Origin: an uncultured Ruminococcus sp.
GTDB taxonomy: Bacteria; Bacillota; Clostridia; Oscillospirales; Ruminococcaceae
Direction: 5' to 3'
DNA: 53,356 bases
Assembly (NCBI GenBank): GCA_902787825.1
Contig: CADAHS010000013.1
Location: forward strand, 1 to 53,356
The position numbers and the translations under genes are program-made. The notes beneath the pieces are model-generated. The model worked only from the letters and a program-made list of their open reading frames with translations, was not told the DNA's origin and ran no database searches. This document shows, one piece after another, positions 37,021 to 46,008 of the stretch (position 1 is the stretch's first letter; each line of letters opens with the position of its first letter).

Positions 37021-37029
37021 ATTTTTCTC

Positions 37030-37977
37030 CTAATGATTTTGAATAAATTCGCTAAGCGCCCCGGTGTACTTTTCATAGTCGATGTAACAGCTCGTTGCAT
37101 GGTAAGCGCCCTCTATTTTGACCAGCTTTTTCTCGCCTGAGCAGGCAGCGTAGTTTTCATCACTCATGTAAGCGGGAACAAAGTCGTCCGCAGTGCCGTG
37201 AAACAGCAGCACCGGCAGCTTGGTATGCGACAGAGCCTGTCTGGGGCTGCAATCCGAAAAATCAAAGTGTGCGAATATTTTGGCGTAAAGCTCGGCGATG
37301 TCAACGAATGGGAACGGCGGCAGATGGAACCAGCTCCTTGAAACACAGCGAAAAATAGCGTCCGGCGAAGAATAGCCGCAATCTCCTATAAGCCCCCTGA
37401 CATTGTCCGGAAGCCCCGTGCCGGGTGTCATAAGCACCGAAGCAGCACCCATTGAAACGCCATACAGATATATGCTGTGCCCGGGGTACTGCTCAGCGAT
37501 CAGCCTTGCCCAGCCGCAGATGTCAAAACGCTCCTTGATGCCGTAAGTCATGTGAGAACCTTCACTTTTGCCGTGGCTGCGTTCGTCGATGAGCAGGATG
37601 TTAAGCCCCAGATCCTCATACAGAAATCTTACTACTCCGCCGAAATCACCAAGACCAGAGCCTCTGTAACCATGGCAGAGAATGACCGTCTTTTTGCTTT
37701 CGCCGCAGCGCAGGAATTTTGCGTAAAGTCTTAGCCCGTCAAATGATATGAGGTGCATTTCACTGGTCCGCTGAGCCTCGAACCAGTCTTTCCCGGCGTA
37801 GTACGCAGGCATTACTGCCTTGTATTGGCGCTGCGAGTCGTCGTTTCTGGACATCAACGACATTATTCTGGGAAGAACGTACAGCTTTCTTGAAACACCG
37901 CAGCGGTACATCACCGCCGATATGCCAAGAGTTGCAGTGCAAGCGGCGATAGCAGTGTTGCGTATAGCTTTTTTCAT
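37030..37977 (-). CDS. Alpha/beta hydrolase, membrane-anchored
   Basis: The 315-aa protein starts at ATG 37977, eight nucleotides after GAGGAGG. An N-terminal hydrophobic segment (about 5-24) anchors or exports it. Motifs: oxyanion region CHGYRGSG (about 102-109), nucleophile elbow GVSMGAAS (about 168-175), acid in GTADDF and His in GAYHATSCY near the C-terminus. It is close to the BAAT/FrsA-like or YqkD-type hydrolases of Firmicutes; the substrate is unknown. A TATACT box at 38044-38039 (minus) may be its -10. Confidence 0.88.
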   Translation of the reverse strand: MKKAIRNTAIAACTATLGISAVMYRCGVSRKLYVLPRIMSLMSRNDDSQRQYKAVMPAYYAGKDWFEAQRTSEMHLISFDGLRLYAKFLRCGESKKTVILCHGYRGSGLGDFGGVVRFLYEDLGLNILLIDERSHGKSEGSHMTYGIKERFDICGWARLIAEQYPGHSIYLYGVSMGAASVLMTPGTGLPDNVRGLIGDCGYSSPDAIFRCVSRSWFHLPPFPFVDIAELYAKIFAHFDFSDCSPRQALSHTKLPVLLFHGTADDFVPAYMSDENYAACSGEKKLVKIEGAYHATSCYIDYEKYTGALSEFIQNH

Positions 37978-38044
37978 TTTTAAGACCTCCTCTTTGACCT
38001 CGGGCAATGTCCCGGAAGAATTTTGTGATCCTGCTCATAGTATA

Positions 38045-38335
38045 ACATAAAAACTGTCTTTTGTATACACCGTGATACGGGAAATTTTTGTGGGCATTTT
38101 GACGGACAACAAGCGAAATTCTTCATTTTCGGAGCTTATTCTGCGATGTTTACAAAAAATTTTGATTTTAAAGGGAAATTTTTTTCTCTCAATTTTATCG
38201 TCTGTGTTTCAATATATTGTGCAGGAATTTTTTCGCAGGGGCAACAGATAGACGATTTTTTAAATAAAATATCAAACTCACGGAAAAAACGACCCTAAAG
38301 GTTACAATTTGTTGACAAATCGTCATTTTTACTTA
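38045..38335. other. AT-rich spacer, nothing recognised
   Basis: This spacer lies between divergent genes. It is rich in A and T runs. I see no ORF, no convincing hairpin and no repeat shared with other parts of the window. Confidence 0.4.
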
Positions 38336-38364
38336 TTGACAAGAGGGGCAAGGTTTGTTATAAT
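38336..38364 (+). promoter_or_regulatory. Promoter of the GH25 gene
   Basis: TTGACA (38336-38341), a 17-nt spacer and TATAAT (38359-38364), 62 nt before the ATG. Confidence 0.88.
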
Positions 38365-38426
38365 TAGATAAATTCTTTGTTTTATCAGATTTTTTTTGGT
38401 CAATTAGTCACATTTCGGAGGCAGCG

Positions 38427-40820
38427 ATGAAATTACTCAGAAAGATAACAAGCACTATCTGTGCATTGGCACTTTGTGTGCAGGCATCAGCAGCAGTCAG
38501 TGCCCAGCAGCTTGGCGTACATACAGATTCGGGCGTGGCAGTCGCAAGCGTTGATGCAGACGTTCCTTGCCTTTCATATCTCAAGGACGTTGCAGTGAAC
38601 GATGACCCGTCATATATCAAGTTTGTAAGGAACCAGCAGCTGGTCGGAATGACTGATTTCAGCTCGCTTGTTACACACCAGGAGAGGTTCAACAGCTTCA
38701 ATAAGATCTACGGTATCGACGTTTCTCAGTATAACGGAGAGATCGACTTTACCAAGGTCAAAAAAGAGGGCTATCAGTTCGTTATCGTTCGTGCAGGCGC
38801 CCGTGGATACGGACAGGCCGGCATGATGATATCTGATACAGACTTTGAAAAGAATATCGACAATGCCAAAAAGGCAGGACTGATGGTGGGCGTTTATTAC
38901 TATACGCAGGCTATCACCAAGCAGGAAGTTAAGCAGGAAGCAGATTTCTGTATCAAAAGGATCGCAGGAAGAAAACTGGATCTTCCGGTGTACTTTGATA
39001 TCGAGCCTGCATATGACTGGACAGGACTTCCCGGAAGACTCGTGGCAGCCAAGTTCTCAAAGGCAAAAAAAGCAGAGCTTTGCCAGTATTTCTGTGACCT
39101 TATCCAGCAGGCAGGTTATGTCGGCGGTATCACGTCCTGCAAATCGTGGTTCGATAACGAGATAGAAATGAGCGTGCTTGAAAACAAGTATGATATCTGG
39201 CTTGCACATTATACCGAAAACACCAATTACAGCAGAAGCTACAATATGTGGCAGTTTGCAAGCACAAGAAAGATCGAGGGCGTTCAGTCAAACTGTACCG
39301 ACCAGGACGTAAGATATATAGATACGGTCAGACCGGTGGGCTATCTGAAGCTCTCGGCAAAAGCACTCAGCGATACTGTAATTCTTAACTGGAACGCAGT
39401 TTCCAATGTGGACGGATATATAATTTACAAAAAGGATGCCTCGGGCAAAGCTGTCAAGATCGCACAGACCAAGAACCTCAGCTATACCATACAGCGCAGC
39501 GACAGTAATGCAATGTACTATGTGCAGGCGTTCAATACCGTTGACGCAAAGACCTATTATTCGGGAAATTCTAATACCATAAGCGTAAGCGGAGCAAAGG
39601 TCACAGGCATAAAGACCCTGAGCACTACCGAATCAAGCGTTTCACTCAGCTGGAATGCAGTTACCGGTGCAGCAGGCTATGTGGTGTATATAGCTAATGG
39701 CGGAAAGACCACTCTTGCAGGCACGACAAATTCTACTAACCTCACTGTTTCGGGACTGAGCAAAAATGTCGAGTATACCTTCACTGTCTACCCGTATTAT
39801 AATGCGGACGGCTCAAAACAGTTCAAACAGGGCGTTTCTGCGACTGCTAAGAACGCAGATCCGTTCAAAGCAAGCACAGTAAGAGATGTCAAGGTCAACT
39901 CAGTCGAACTGGTGGGCTATGACAGATATGAAACTGCTGCACTTATATCAAAGCAGACATTCCCCAAGGGTACAAATACAGTCGTTCTTGCAACCGGAGA
40001 AAGATATGAGGACGCTTTGGTCGCAGCGCCTATGGCAAGGGCTTATAATGCACCTGTGCTGCTTACATCAAAGAATGACCTCAGAGCCTATACTCAGGCT
40101 GAGATAAAAAGACTCGGTGCCAAGAAGGTTTACGTTGTCGGCGGAACAGACAGACTCAGCGGGAATATCGACAAAGCACTTGAAAGCATGGGCTGTGAGG
40201 TACGCAGAGTGTTCAGCAGCTTTACAAATGACGATTTCGGAACAGCTGTTTACGTTTCAGCAAATATGGATATCGTAAGAGGTTCGACACCGACAGAGGT
40301 GTTCATCTCGACCGTTGAATGCTATGCGGATATGCTCTCAATAGCAGGCATCGCAGCAGCAAAGAACGCTCCCGTGCTTTATATCGCAAGCAACGGTATC
40401 ATCGACGGCGCAACAAAGTTCTATCTTAACAGCATCAAATCCGGATTGAAAAATGTCTATATCATCGGCGGAACAGAGGCTATCGGAGCCACAGCCGATA
40501 AGATGCTCAAGGAGTATTGCACAAATGTCACCCGTATCGGCGGAAAGAACAGGTATGAGACCTGCGTTATGGTCAATAAGTACTTTGACAGTGTCCTCAC
40601 CGGCAGCAGCCTGTGCGTAACGACAGGTGCTGAATTCCCCGACGCAATGGCAGGCGGAGCATTTGCAGCAGTCAACAAAGCTCCCGTGTTCATAGCAGAC
40701 AGAGTGCTCAGCGATACCCAGAAGCAGTATCTCAAAGCTAAGAATCCGCTGAAGCTTTACAGACTCGGCGGACGAGGACTTGATTCAACTGCGTTTATAA
40801 ATGCGATAAACGGCAGATAA
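38427..40820 (+). CDS. Secreted GH25 lysozyme with Fn3-like and cell-wall-binding-2 repeats
   Basis: The 797-aa protein has a signal peptide at 1 to about 26. The GH25 muramidase domain spans about 94-310: YGIDVSQYNGEIDF with Asp98, and the catalytic FDIEP (Asp191, Glu193). Two Fn3-like domains follow at about 313-385 and 395-480. Three cell-wall-binding-2 repeats (PF04122 type; VVLATGERYEDALVAAP, VYVVGG, VYIIGGTEAIG, RIGGKNRYETCV) fill about 500-797. It should cleave peptidoglycan while attached to anionic wall polymers. It has its own promoter and terminator. Confidence 0.93.
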   Translation: MKLLRKITSTICALALCVQASAAVSAQQLGVHTDSGVAVASVDADVPCLSYLKDVAVNDDPSYIKFVRNQQLVGMTDFSSLVTHQERFNSFNKIYGIDVSQYNGEIDFTKVKKEGYQFVIVRAGARGYGQAGMMISDTDFEKNIDNAKKAGLMVGVYYYTQAITKQEVKQEADFCIKRIAGRKLDLPVYFDIEPAYDWTGLPGRLVAAKFSKAKKAELCQYFCDLIQQAGYVGGITSCKSWFDNEIEMSVLENKYDIWLAHYTENTNYSRSYNMWQFASTRKIEGVQSNCTDQDVRYIDTVRPVGYLKLSAKALSDTVILNWNAVSNVDGYIIYKKDASGKAVKIAQTKNLSYTIQRSDSNAMYYVQAFNTVDAKTYYSGNSNTISVSGAKVTGIKTLSTTESSVSLSWNAVTGAAGYVVYIANGGKTTLAGTTNSTNLTVSGLSKNVEYTFTVYPYYNADGSKQFKQGVSATAKNADPFKASTVRDVKVNSVELVGYDRYETAALISKQTFPKGTNTVVLATGERYEDALVAAPMARAYNAPVLLTSKNDLRAYTQAEIKRLGAKKVYVVGGTDRLSGNIDKALESMGCEVRRVFSSFTNDDFGTAVYVSANMDIVRGSTPTEVFISTVECYADMLSIAGIAAAKNAPVLYIASNGIIDGATKFYLNSIKSGLKNVYIIGGTEAIGATADKMLKEYCTNVTRIGGKNRYETCVMVNKYFDSVLTGSSLCVTTGAEFPDAMAGGAFAAVNKAPVFIADRVLSDTQKQYLKAKNPLKLYRLGGRGLDSTAFINAINGR

Positions 40821-40828
40821 CAGATCTC

Positions 40829-40865
40829 AAGAGGACGGAAACAGGTTTTTCCGCCCTCTTTTTTA
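40829..40865 (+). terminator. Terminator of the GH25 gene
   Basis: AAGAGG-A-CGGAAA pairs with TTTCCG-C-CCTCTT with one mismatch, followed by TTTT. Confidence 0.9.
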
Positions 40866-40929
40866 CATCGTTCTTTCAGAATACTTTCTTGTCATTTTCA
40901 CACGATTTTCATAAAAAGCGGGTATTATG

Positions 40930-41105
40930 TATTCAAGGTCACAGGGACACCGCAGAGAAACTTAGACAACAAGTCAAAGAACATTTGAAAGATCCTGTCA
41001 AAATATACACTTTCACCTTCATATAGAATTTGGCAGGCTGCCCCGGCGTGATGTCGGGACAGAGTGCCACCCCAATAAGCAAATGATCTTTTCTTTTTTC
41101 ATAAT
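40930..41105 (+). ncRNA. Candidate small structured RNA between GH25 and metF
   Basis: CCTGTCAAA pairs with TTTGGCAGG, CTGCCCCG with CGGGACAG, and GAAAGATC (near 40988) with GATCTTTTC (near 41085), enclosing both hairpins and followed by a T-rich run. This multi-branch fold ending in Ts looks like a small RNA. The promoter is weak (TATTAT near 40923), and no known class is recognised. A further hairpin GAGAAAGAG/CTCTTTCTC stands at about 41119-41158. Confidence 0.35.
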
Positions 41106-41178
41106 TATACTTCATTTCGGAGAAAGAGGCTGTTGTGACCCAACGGTCTCTTTCTCTTTGGTATACCATAAAAAAGGC

Positions 41179-41207
41179 TTGATAATTGTGAATTAATGTG
41201 CTATACT
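41179..41207 (+). promoter_or_regulatory. Promoter of metF
   Basis: TTGATA, a 17-nt spacer and TATACT, 34 nt before the ATG. Confidence 0.75.
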
Positions 41208-41240
41208 TGTTTTCAAAGCTTGTTTTAAGGGGTTGGGAAA

Positions 41241-42107
41241 ATGAAAACTAATGATCTGTTCAAGCTCAAGCCGGTGCTCTCTTTTGAGGTCTTTCCGCCA
41301 AAGAGCACAACACCGGTGGAAAGCATCTATAATACCATCGACGAACTGAAGAACTATAAGCCGGATTTCATCAGCGTTACCTATGGCGCTGGCGGAAGTG
41401 CAAACAACGCAACTATCGACATCTGTGATGCTATAAAGAATAAGTGCGGCATCGAGGCTGTGGCTCACCTGCCGTGCATTAATCTTACAAAAGAGCGTGC
41501 CATGCAGGAGCTTGAAAGACTCAAAGCCGCAGGTATCCACAACGTGCTTGCTCTGAGAGGGGATATCAATCCAGATGTAGAGCCTAAGCATGAGTTTCAG
41601 CACGCCTCCGATCTTGTGAGCTTTATCAAGGAAAACAGCGACCTGAACATTATCGGTGCCTGCTATCCCGAGACCCACCCGGAGTCGGATAATATGATAG
41701 ATGAGATAAAGCATCTGAAAATAAAGGTTGATGCGGGCTGCTCACAGCTTATCACCCAGCTTTTCTTTGACAACGATGATTTCTACCAGTTTTACGAGAA
41801 AACCCGTATCGCAGGCATCAATGTACCGATAGAGGCAGGAATAATGCCGGTCACCAACACCAGACAGATACAGCGAATGGTCGCTATAACACACGCAAAG
41901 CTTCCAAGAAAATTTGTGAAGATAATGGAAAAGTACGAAAATGACCCGGTCGCCCTGCGTGATGCAGGTATTGCCTATGCCGTTTCGCAGATCGTTGACC
42001 TTATCGCAAACGATGTCGAGGGCATTCATCTTTATACGATGAATAATCCCTATATCGCCTCAAAGATCTGTAAAGCCGTGCAAACCCTGTTCGCCGTGGG
42101 TGATTAG
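41241..42107 (+). CDS. metF: Methylenetetrahydrofolate reductase
   Basis: The 288-aa flavoprotein makes 5-methyl-THF for methionine synthesis. The catalytic Glu16 lies in SFEVFPPK; FISVTYGAGGS and VLALRGD are also present. It is the catalytic-domain-only bacterial form. No SAM or THF riboswitch consensus is seen upstream. Confidence 0.96.
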   Translation: MKTNDLFKLKPVLSFEVFPPKSTTPVESIYNTIDELKNYKPDFISVTYGAGGSANNATIDICDAIKNKCGIEAVAHLPCINLTKERAMQELERLKAAGIHNVLALRGDINPDVEPKHEFQHASDLVSFIKENSDLNIIGACYPETHPESDNMIDEIKHLKIKVDAGCSQLITQLFFDNDDFYQFYEKTRIAGINVPIEAGIMPVTNTRQIQRMVAITHAKLPRKFVKIMEKYENDPVALRDAGIAYAVSQIVDLIANDVEGIHLYTMNNPYIASKICKAVQTLFAVGD

Positions 42108-42612
42108 TTCTGCCGTATCATTTTGCCGATCGACCGATACAGTAAAATTCTGCCCGGAGATAATCACAGAAATATTTTCGTTGACAGCACGTTTTTGCGT
42201 GCTGTTTTGCTTTTGCGCCGAAACCCTTTTTCGACGATCCGGCGCTGTAACCGAAGGTTACAAAACGGTTACCGGAACTTTTTCGGACAGTTGAAAACTC
42301 TCGCCACGGCATATTTTTTTGTTGAAAAGTCGGTTGAAAATGTTAAAAACACATAGTTTTCAACCAGTGCAGAGGTCATTTCTTCAAATCTTTCAACATC
42401 TGTACGTTTTTTAAGACTTGTAAACGGTTACAGCGTGCAATTTAATATTTTCATATAGTCCGCTTTTTTGTACACAAAACGACGTTTGCCGCACCGAAAT
42501 AATTACAGTCAGATGTTTCGCAAGCTGTTTGTACAGATTGTGCAAAATGCCGCAAATAAGCTTTGAAGGAGCTAAACAAATTGCATAAAACACTGAAAAT
42601 ACCGGGTTTGTA
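42108..42612. other. Long intergenic region with hairpins and a GTTGAAA array
   Basis: ACAGCACG/CGTGCTGT (42184-42205) followed by TTTGCTTTT is a likely metF terminator. GCGCCG/CGGCGC near 42215-42246 and GTAACC/GGTTAC at about 42247-42260 are further hairpins. GTTGAAA occurs five times, in both orientations, at 42290, 42321, 42333, 42357-42364 and 42391-42397; two of these form a 9-bp hairpin. No plausible gene is seen. Confidence 0.5.
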
Positions 42613-42641
42613 TTTACACGGTCAGTAAATTGTGATATTAT
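42613..42641 (+). promoter_or_regulatory. Promoter of the amino-acid-binding lipoprotein
   Basis: TTTACA, a 17-nt spacer and TATTAT, 50 nt before the ATG. Confidence 0.7.
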
Positions 42642-42690
42642 GTAAAAGTGAAAAACGATTATGGAAAATCAAGAAAGGACAGGATAAGAA

Positions 42691-43518
42691 ATGAAAGGTT
42701 TCATAAAAAAGATAGCAAGTATGGCAATGGCAGCTACAATGCTGTTTGCAGTTGGCTGCGGCAGCTCATCAAGCAGCAGCACCGACGCTTCCTCAAACAA
42801 GGACGATTCGCTCCAGAAGGTGATGGACGCAGGCAAGCTCAGACTTGGTCTTGATGCGACATTCAAGCCAATGGGCTACACCGATGAGAATGACAAGATC
42901 GTCGGCTTTGACATCGACCTTGCCGAGGAAGTCTGCAAGAGAATGGGCATCAAGCTCGAACCGGTCGGAGTTGACTGGGACACTAAGGAGCAGGACCTTA
43001 ACGCAGATAAGATCGACTGCATCTGGAACGGACTTTCGATCAGCGATGAGAGAAAAAAGCAGATGCTGATGAGTGAGCCTTATATGAACAACAAAATGGT
43101 GTTCATGGTGAACAAGGACAGCGGCATCAAGTCAAAGGACGACCTCAAGGGCAAGAAGGTAGCCGTTCAAAACGGTTCGACCGCACAGGATACACTCAAG
43201 GGTGCGGACATTTACAGCGACCTGACAGTGACCGAGCTCGGTACGAACGTTGAAGCTATCCAGCAGCTGGAGCTGAAAATGGTGGACGCTGTTTTCCTTG
43301 ACTCTGTGGTCGCAGATTACGAGATAACCTCCACAGGCAAGCCCTATGAAACGCTTACCGATTCGCTTTACGAGGAGCAGTACGCTATCGGCTTCAAGCT
43401 TGGAGCAAACGAGCTTTGCAAGAAGATAGAGGAAACTCTCAGAGAGATGAAAAAGGACGGCAAGACCGAGGAGATCGCAAAGAAGTGGTTCGGCAGCGAC
43501 GTTACCACCATCAAGTAA
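42691..43518 (+). CDS. Amino-acid ABC transporter substrate-binding lipoprotein
   Basis: The 275-aa family-3 binding protein has signal residues 1-22 and lipidated Cys23 (AVGC). A Ser/Thr/Asp linker is followed by the bilobed domain (KLRLGLDATFKPMGYTDEND, VGFDIDLAEEVCKRMGI). Polar amino acid or cystine is the usual ligand class. No permease or ATPase gene is adjacent; it stands alone with its own promoter and terminator. Confidence 0.92.
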   Translation: MKGFIKKIASMAMAATMLFAVGCGSSSSSSTDASSNKDDSLQKVMDAGKLRLGLDATFKPMGYTDENDKIVGFDIDLAEEVCKRMGIKLEPVGVDWDTKEQDLNADKIDCIWNGLSISDERKKQMLMSEPYMNNKMVFMVNKDSGIKSKDDLKGKKVAVQNGSTAQDTLKGADIYSDLTVTELGTNVEAIQQLELKMVDAVFLDSVVADYEITSTGKPYETLTDSLYEEQYAIGFKLGANELCKKIEETLREMKKDGKTEEIAKKWFGSDVTTIK

Positions 43519-43531
43519 TACCTTTTATCAG

Positions 43532-43561
43532 ACTGCCCGATGTGTGTCGGGCAGTTTTTTG
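43532..43561 (+). terminator. Terminator of the amino-acid-binding gene
   Basis: The perfect 9-bp stem ACTGCCCGA/TCGGGCAGT with loop TGTGTG is followed by at least five Ts. Confidence 0.93.
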
Positions 43562-43573
43562 TTTGTACGGCTG

Positions 43574-43602
43574 TTTACAATGAGGCAGGTTTGTGATATA
43601 AT
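43574..43602 (+). promoter_or_regulatory. Promoter of the 43691-47947 gene group
   Basis: TTTACA, a 17-nt spacer and TATAAT (43597-43602), 88 nt before the TTG start. Confidence 0.78.
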
Positions 43603-43690
43603 CATATTACCGATTTTAAGCAAGCTTACATCGGGCTTTATTCCGAGGAGTTTAAAAGCAAATTAAAGTTTCAATAAGAGGTGTGAAAAG

Positions 43691-44053
43691 TTGAACAGCG
43701 ATGTGTTTTCAGACGTGCTGCAGCAGCTTGACCAAAGACCCAATCGGCTTTCGGACATCAGGCTGTGGCTCTTTGTTGCTGTAAATACCGCAAGAGCACT
43801 GATAGACAGCACGGATAAACAGGCACTTGAAAACGCCGTGTTTACCGACTGCAAAAGCGTCAGCGAGATACAGTACGGCTTTGATGTGATACAGGGCAGA
43901 TACGGCAGAAAGTTCCGTTCGTCATCTGATGCACGGTATAACTATCTTTGCTCACTTGTGGCGTTTTTTTCCGACAGGGAGCTGACGCAGGAGGAGATCA
44001 GGCTGACACAGCAGTATAATAAGGTCGATAAATACCTGATTTATGAATTGTGA
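43691..44053 (+). CDS. Small hypothetical protein
   Basis: The 120-aa protein starts at TTG 43691 after AAGAGGTG. It is mostly helical and soluble, with no signal peptide (DVLQQLDQRPNRLSDIRLWLFVAVNTARALI...). I recognise no family. The stop overlaps the upstream frame of the next gene, and the two are probably translated from one mRNA. Confidence 0.7.
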   Translation: MNSDVFSDVLQQLDQRPNRLSDIRLWLFVAVNTARALIDSTDKQALENAVFTDCKSVSEIQYGFDVIQGRYGRKFRSSSDARYNYLCSLVAFFSDRELTQEEIRLTQQYNKVDKYLIYEL

Positions 44054-44073
44054 AACACCGGGAGGAACAGACT

Positions 44074-44781
44074 ATGGCATCTAAAAAGGAGTATCTCGAT
44101 TTCGTGCTGGAACAGCTTTCACAGCTTGACGGCATCACATACAAGGCGATGATGGGGGAGTATATACTGTATTATCAGGACAGGATCTTCGGCGGAGTTT
44201 ACGATGACCGATTGCTCGTCAAGCCCACCGAGTCAGCAAAGAAGCTGATGCCCACAGCTCCGCTTGAGCTTCCCTACGAGGGAGCAAAGCCGATGCTGCT
44301 TGTTGAGGATATCGACAACAGGGAGCTTCTCACACAGCTTGTCCGTCAGATGTACGACGAGCTTCCTCAGCCAAAGAAAAAAAATAATATCAAGGAGATC
44401 GCTATGAAAAAGTGGTATGATGAAGAATACGAATTTACAGTCGAGGTCACAGGATTTCTGAGGGGAAACAAAACCGAGAGATATTGCCGCAACGGCGAGG
44501 AGATCGGCGATAAATATACCTGTACATACGGCTGTCCCGTGAACGAGCAGGGCTATGGCATATGCTCAAAAACTATGATGATGCTGTATCCGCTTATGGA
44601 AGCAGTCCGCAGCGGCGGCGACCTTGAAAATCTCGGCGGCGACAGTAAATATACAAAAACTATCGTTTGCCCCGACGGCTGCGTGATGTTCAGACTGACC
44701 GCAAAGCCGCTTGGCAACGAGAATTTCCACAAGGGCGGTTTCTGGGATTATCCCGATGACCAGCAAGGAGAGAGCTTATGA
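44074..44781 (+). CDS. TfoX N-terminal domain fused to TIGR04076 family domain
   Basis: The 235-aa protein starts at ATG 44074 after GGAGG. Residues 1 to about 105 match TfoX_N (YKAMMGEYILYYQDRIFGGVYDDRLLVK). Residues 111-235 match the Cys-containing TIGR04076 family (VEVTGFLRGNK, CTYGCPVNEQGYGICSK). At the join, an A8 tract (44377-44384) is followed by AAGGAG and ATG 44404, an internal ribosome-binding site and start for the second domain. One extra A would create a TAA stop and two separate genes. The functions of both families are poorly known. Confidence 0.85.
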   Translation: MASKKEYLDFVLEQLSQLDGITYKAMMGEYILYYQDRIFGGVYDDRLLVKPTESAKKLMPTAPLELPYEGAKPMLLVEDIDNRELLTQLVRQMYDELPQPKKKNNIKEIAMKKWYDEEYEFTVEVTGFLRGNKTERYCRNGEEIGDKYTCTYGCPVNEQGYGICSKTMMMLYPLMEAVRSGGDLENLGGDSKYTKTIVCPDGCVMFRLTAKPLGNENFHKGGFWDYPDDQQGESL

Positions 44782-46004
44782 AAATACAGCGTCAGTTTCC
44801 TGCGTTCACAGTATCAAAAAAAGGAGAGCGTGAGGTAAAAAGCGGACACCCGTGGGTGTATGACAACGTGATAACCGCCGCACCCGAAAACTGCGAAAAC
44901 GGCTGCATTGCCGATGTTTTTTCGCAGGGCGGAAAGTACCTCGGCAGCGGTTTTTACAGCGAAAAAAGCAAGATACGCATTCGCCTTTTGTCAAACAATG
45001 CCAACGAGAGCTTTTCAGACAGCTTCTTTGCTCGCCGTGTGCAGTATGCCATAGATTACAGAAATACAGTTATGGGCGACGACTTTTCGGCGTGCAGACT
45101 TATATTCGGCGAGTCCGACGGTCTGTGCGGGCTGACCGTTGACAAGTACGGAGATATCCTCGTTTCGCAGGTGCTTTCTTTCGGAATGGACAGAAAAAAA
45201 GATGTTGTCTATAAAGCTCTGTGCGAAAGCCTTGCAAAACAGGACGTGACTGTCCGTGGAATAATGGAGCGAAATGACGTTGCGATAAGAGAGCTTGAAG
45301 GGCTTGAACAGTACAAGGGCTGGTACGAGGCGGACTTTCTTGCGCAGCCGCCGTCACCCGTGACCGAGATAACAGAGAACGGGATAGTGTATACCGTTGA
45401 TGTCGAAAACGGTCAGAAAACAGGATTTTTCCTCGATCAGAAGTATAACCGCCTTGCTGTTTCAAAAATAGCAAAGGGCAAAAAAGTGCTTGACTGCTTC
45501 ACCCATACAGGTTCCTTTGCGCTCAACGCTGCAAAGGGCGGTGCAGCGCACGTTACAGCGGTGGACGTTTCACAGTTCGCCGTCGATACCGCAAGAGAGA
45601 ATGCTGTTAAAAACGGACTTGACAAGACGATGGAATTTATCTGCGAGGACGTATTTGAGCTGCTTCCAAGGCTTGAAAAACAGGGCGCAGACTATGATAT
45701 GATAATCCTTGACCCGCCTGCCTTTACCAAAAACAGAAAGACCGTGGACAGCGCTGCAAGAGGATATAAAGAGATAAACTACCGTGCAATGAAGCTGCTG
45801 CCCAGAGGCGGTTATCTTGCGACCTGCTCGTGCTCGCACTTTATGGATAATGAACTGTTTGTAAAAATGCTGATGTCAGCGGCCTCCGATGCAGGAGTGA
45901 GCCTGAAAATGATAGAGGCACGCAAGCAGAGTCCCGATCACCCGATAATGCTCAACGTTCCCGAGACGGACTATCTGAAATTCTATCTTTTCCAGATCGT
46001 GTAG
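44778..46004 (+). CDS. RlmI/RlmCD-type class I SAM-dependent rRNA methyltransferase
   Basis: The 408-aa protein has an N-terminal PUA-like domain (VSKKGEREVKSGHPWVYDN), a linker domain and a Rossmann methyltransferase: VLDCFTHTGSFALNAAKGGA (SAM loop), VTAVDVS, and catalytic-region LDPPAFTKN. The family methylates cytosine C5 in 23S rRNA (RlmI); the exact base is not certain here. It overlaps the previous gene by 4 nt. Confidence 0.92.
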   Translation: MKIQRQFPAFTVSKKGEREVKSGHPWVYDNVITAAPENCENGCIADVFSQGGKYLGSGFYSEKSKIRIRLLSNNANESFSDSFFARRVQYAIDYRNTVMGDDFSACRLIFGESDGLCGLTVDKYGDILVSQVLSFGMDRKKDVVYKALCESLAKQDVTVRGIMERNDVAIRELEGLEQYKGWYEADFLAQPPSPVTEITENGIVYTVDVENGQKTGFFLDQKYNRLAVSKIAKGKKVLDCFTHTGSFALNAAKGGAAHVTAVDVSQFAVDTARENAVKNGLDKTMEFICEDVFELLPRLEKQGADYDMIILDPPAFTKNRKTVDSAARGYKEINYRAMKLLPRGGYLATCSCSHFMDNELFVKMLMSAASDAGVSLKMIEARKQSPDHPIMLNVPETDYLKFYLFQIV

Positions 46005-46008
46005 GCGT

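Noticed and set aside
41108-41160. SAM or THF riboswitch for metF
   Set aside because: Only a simple terminator-like hairpin is present and it precedes the metF promoter; no riboswitch core was recognised.
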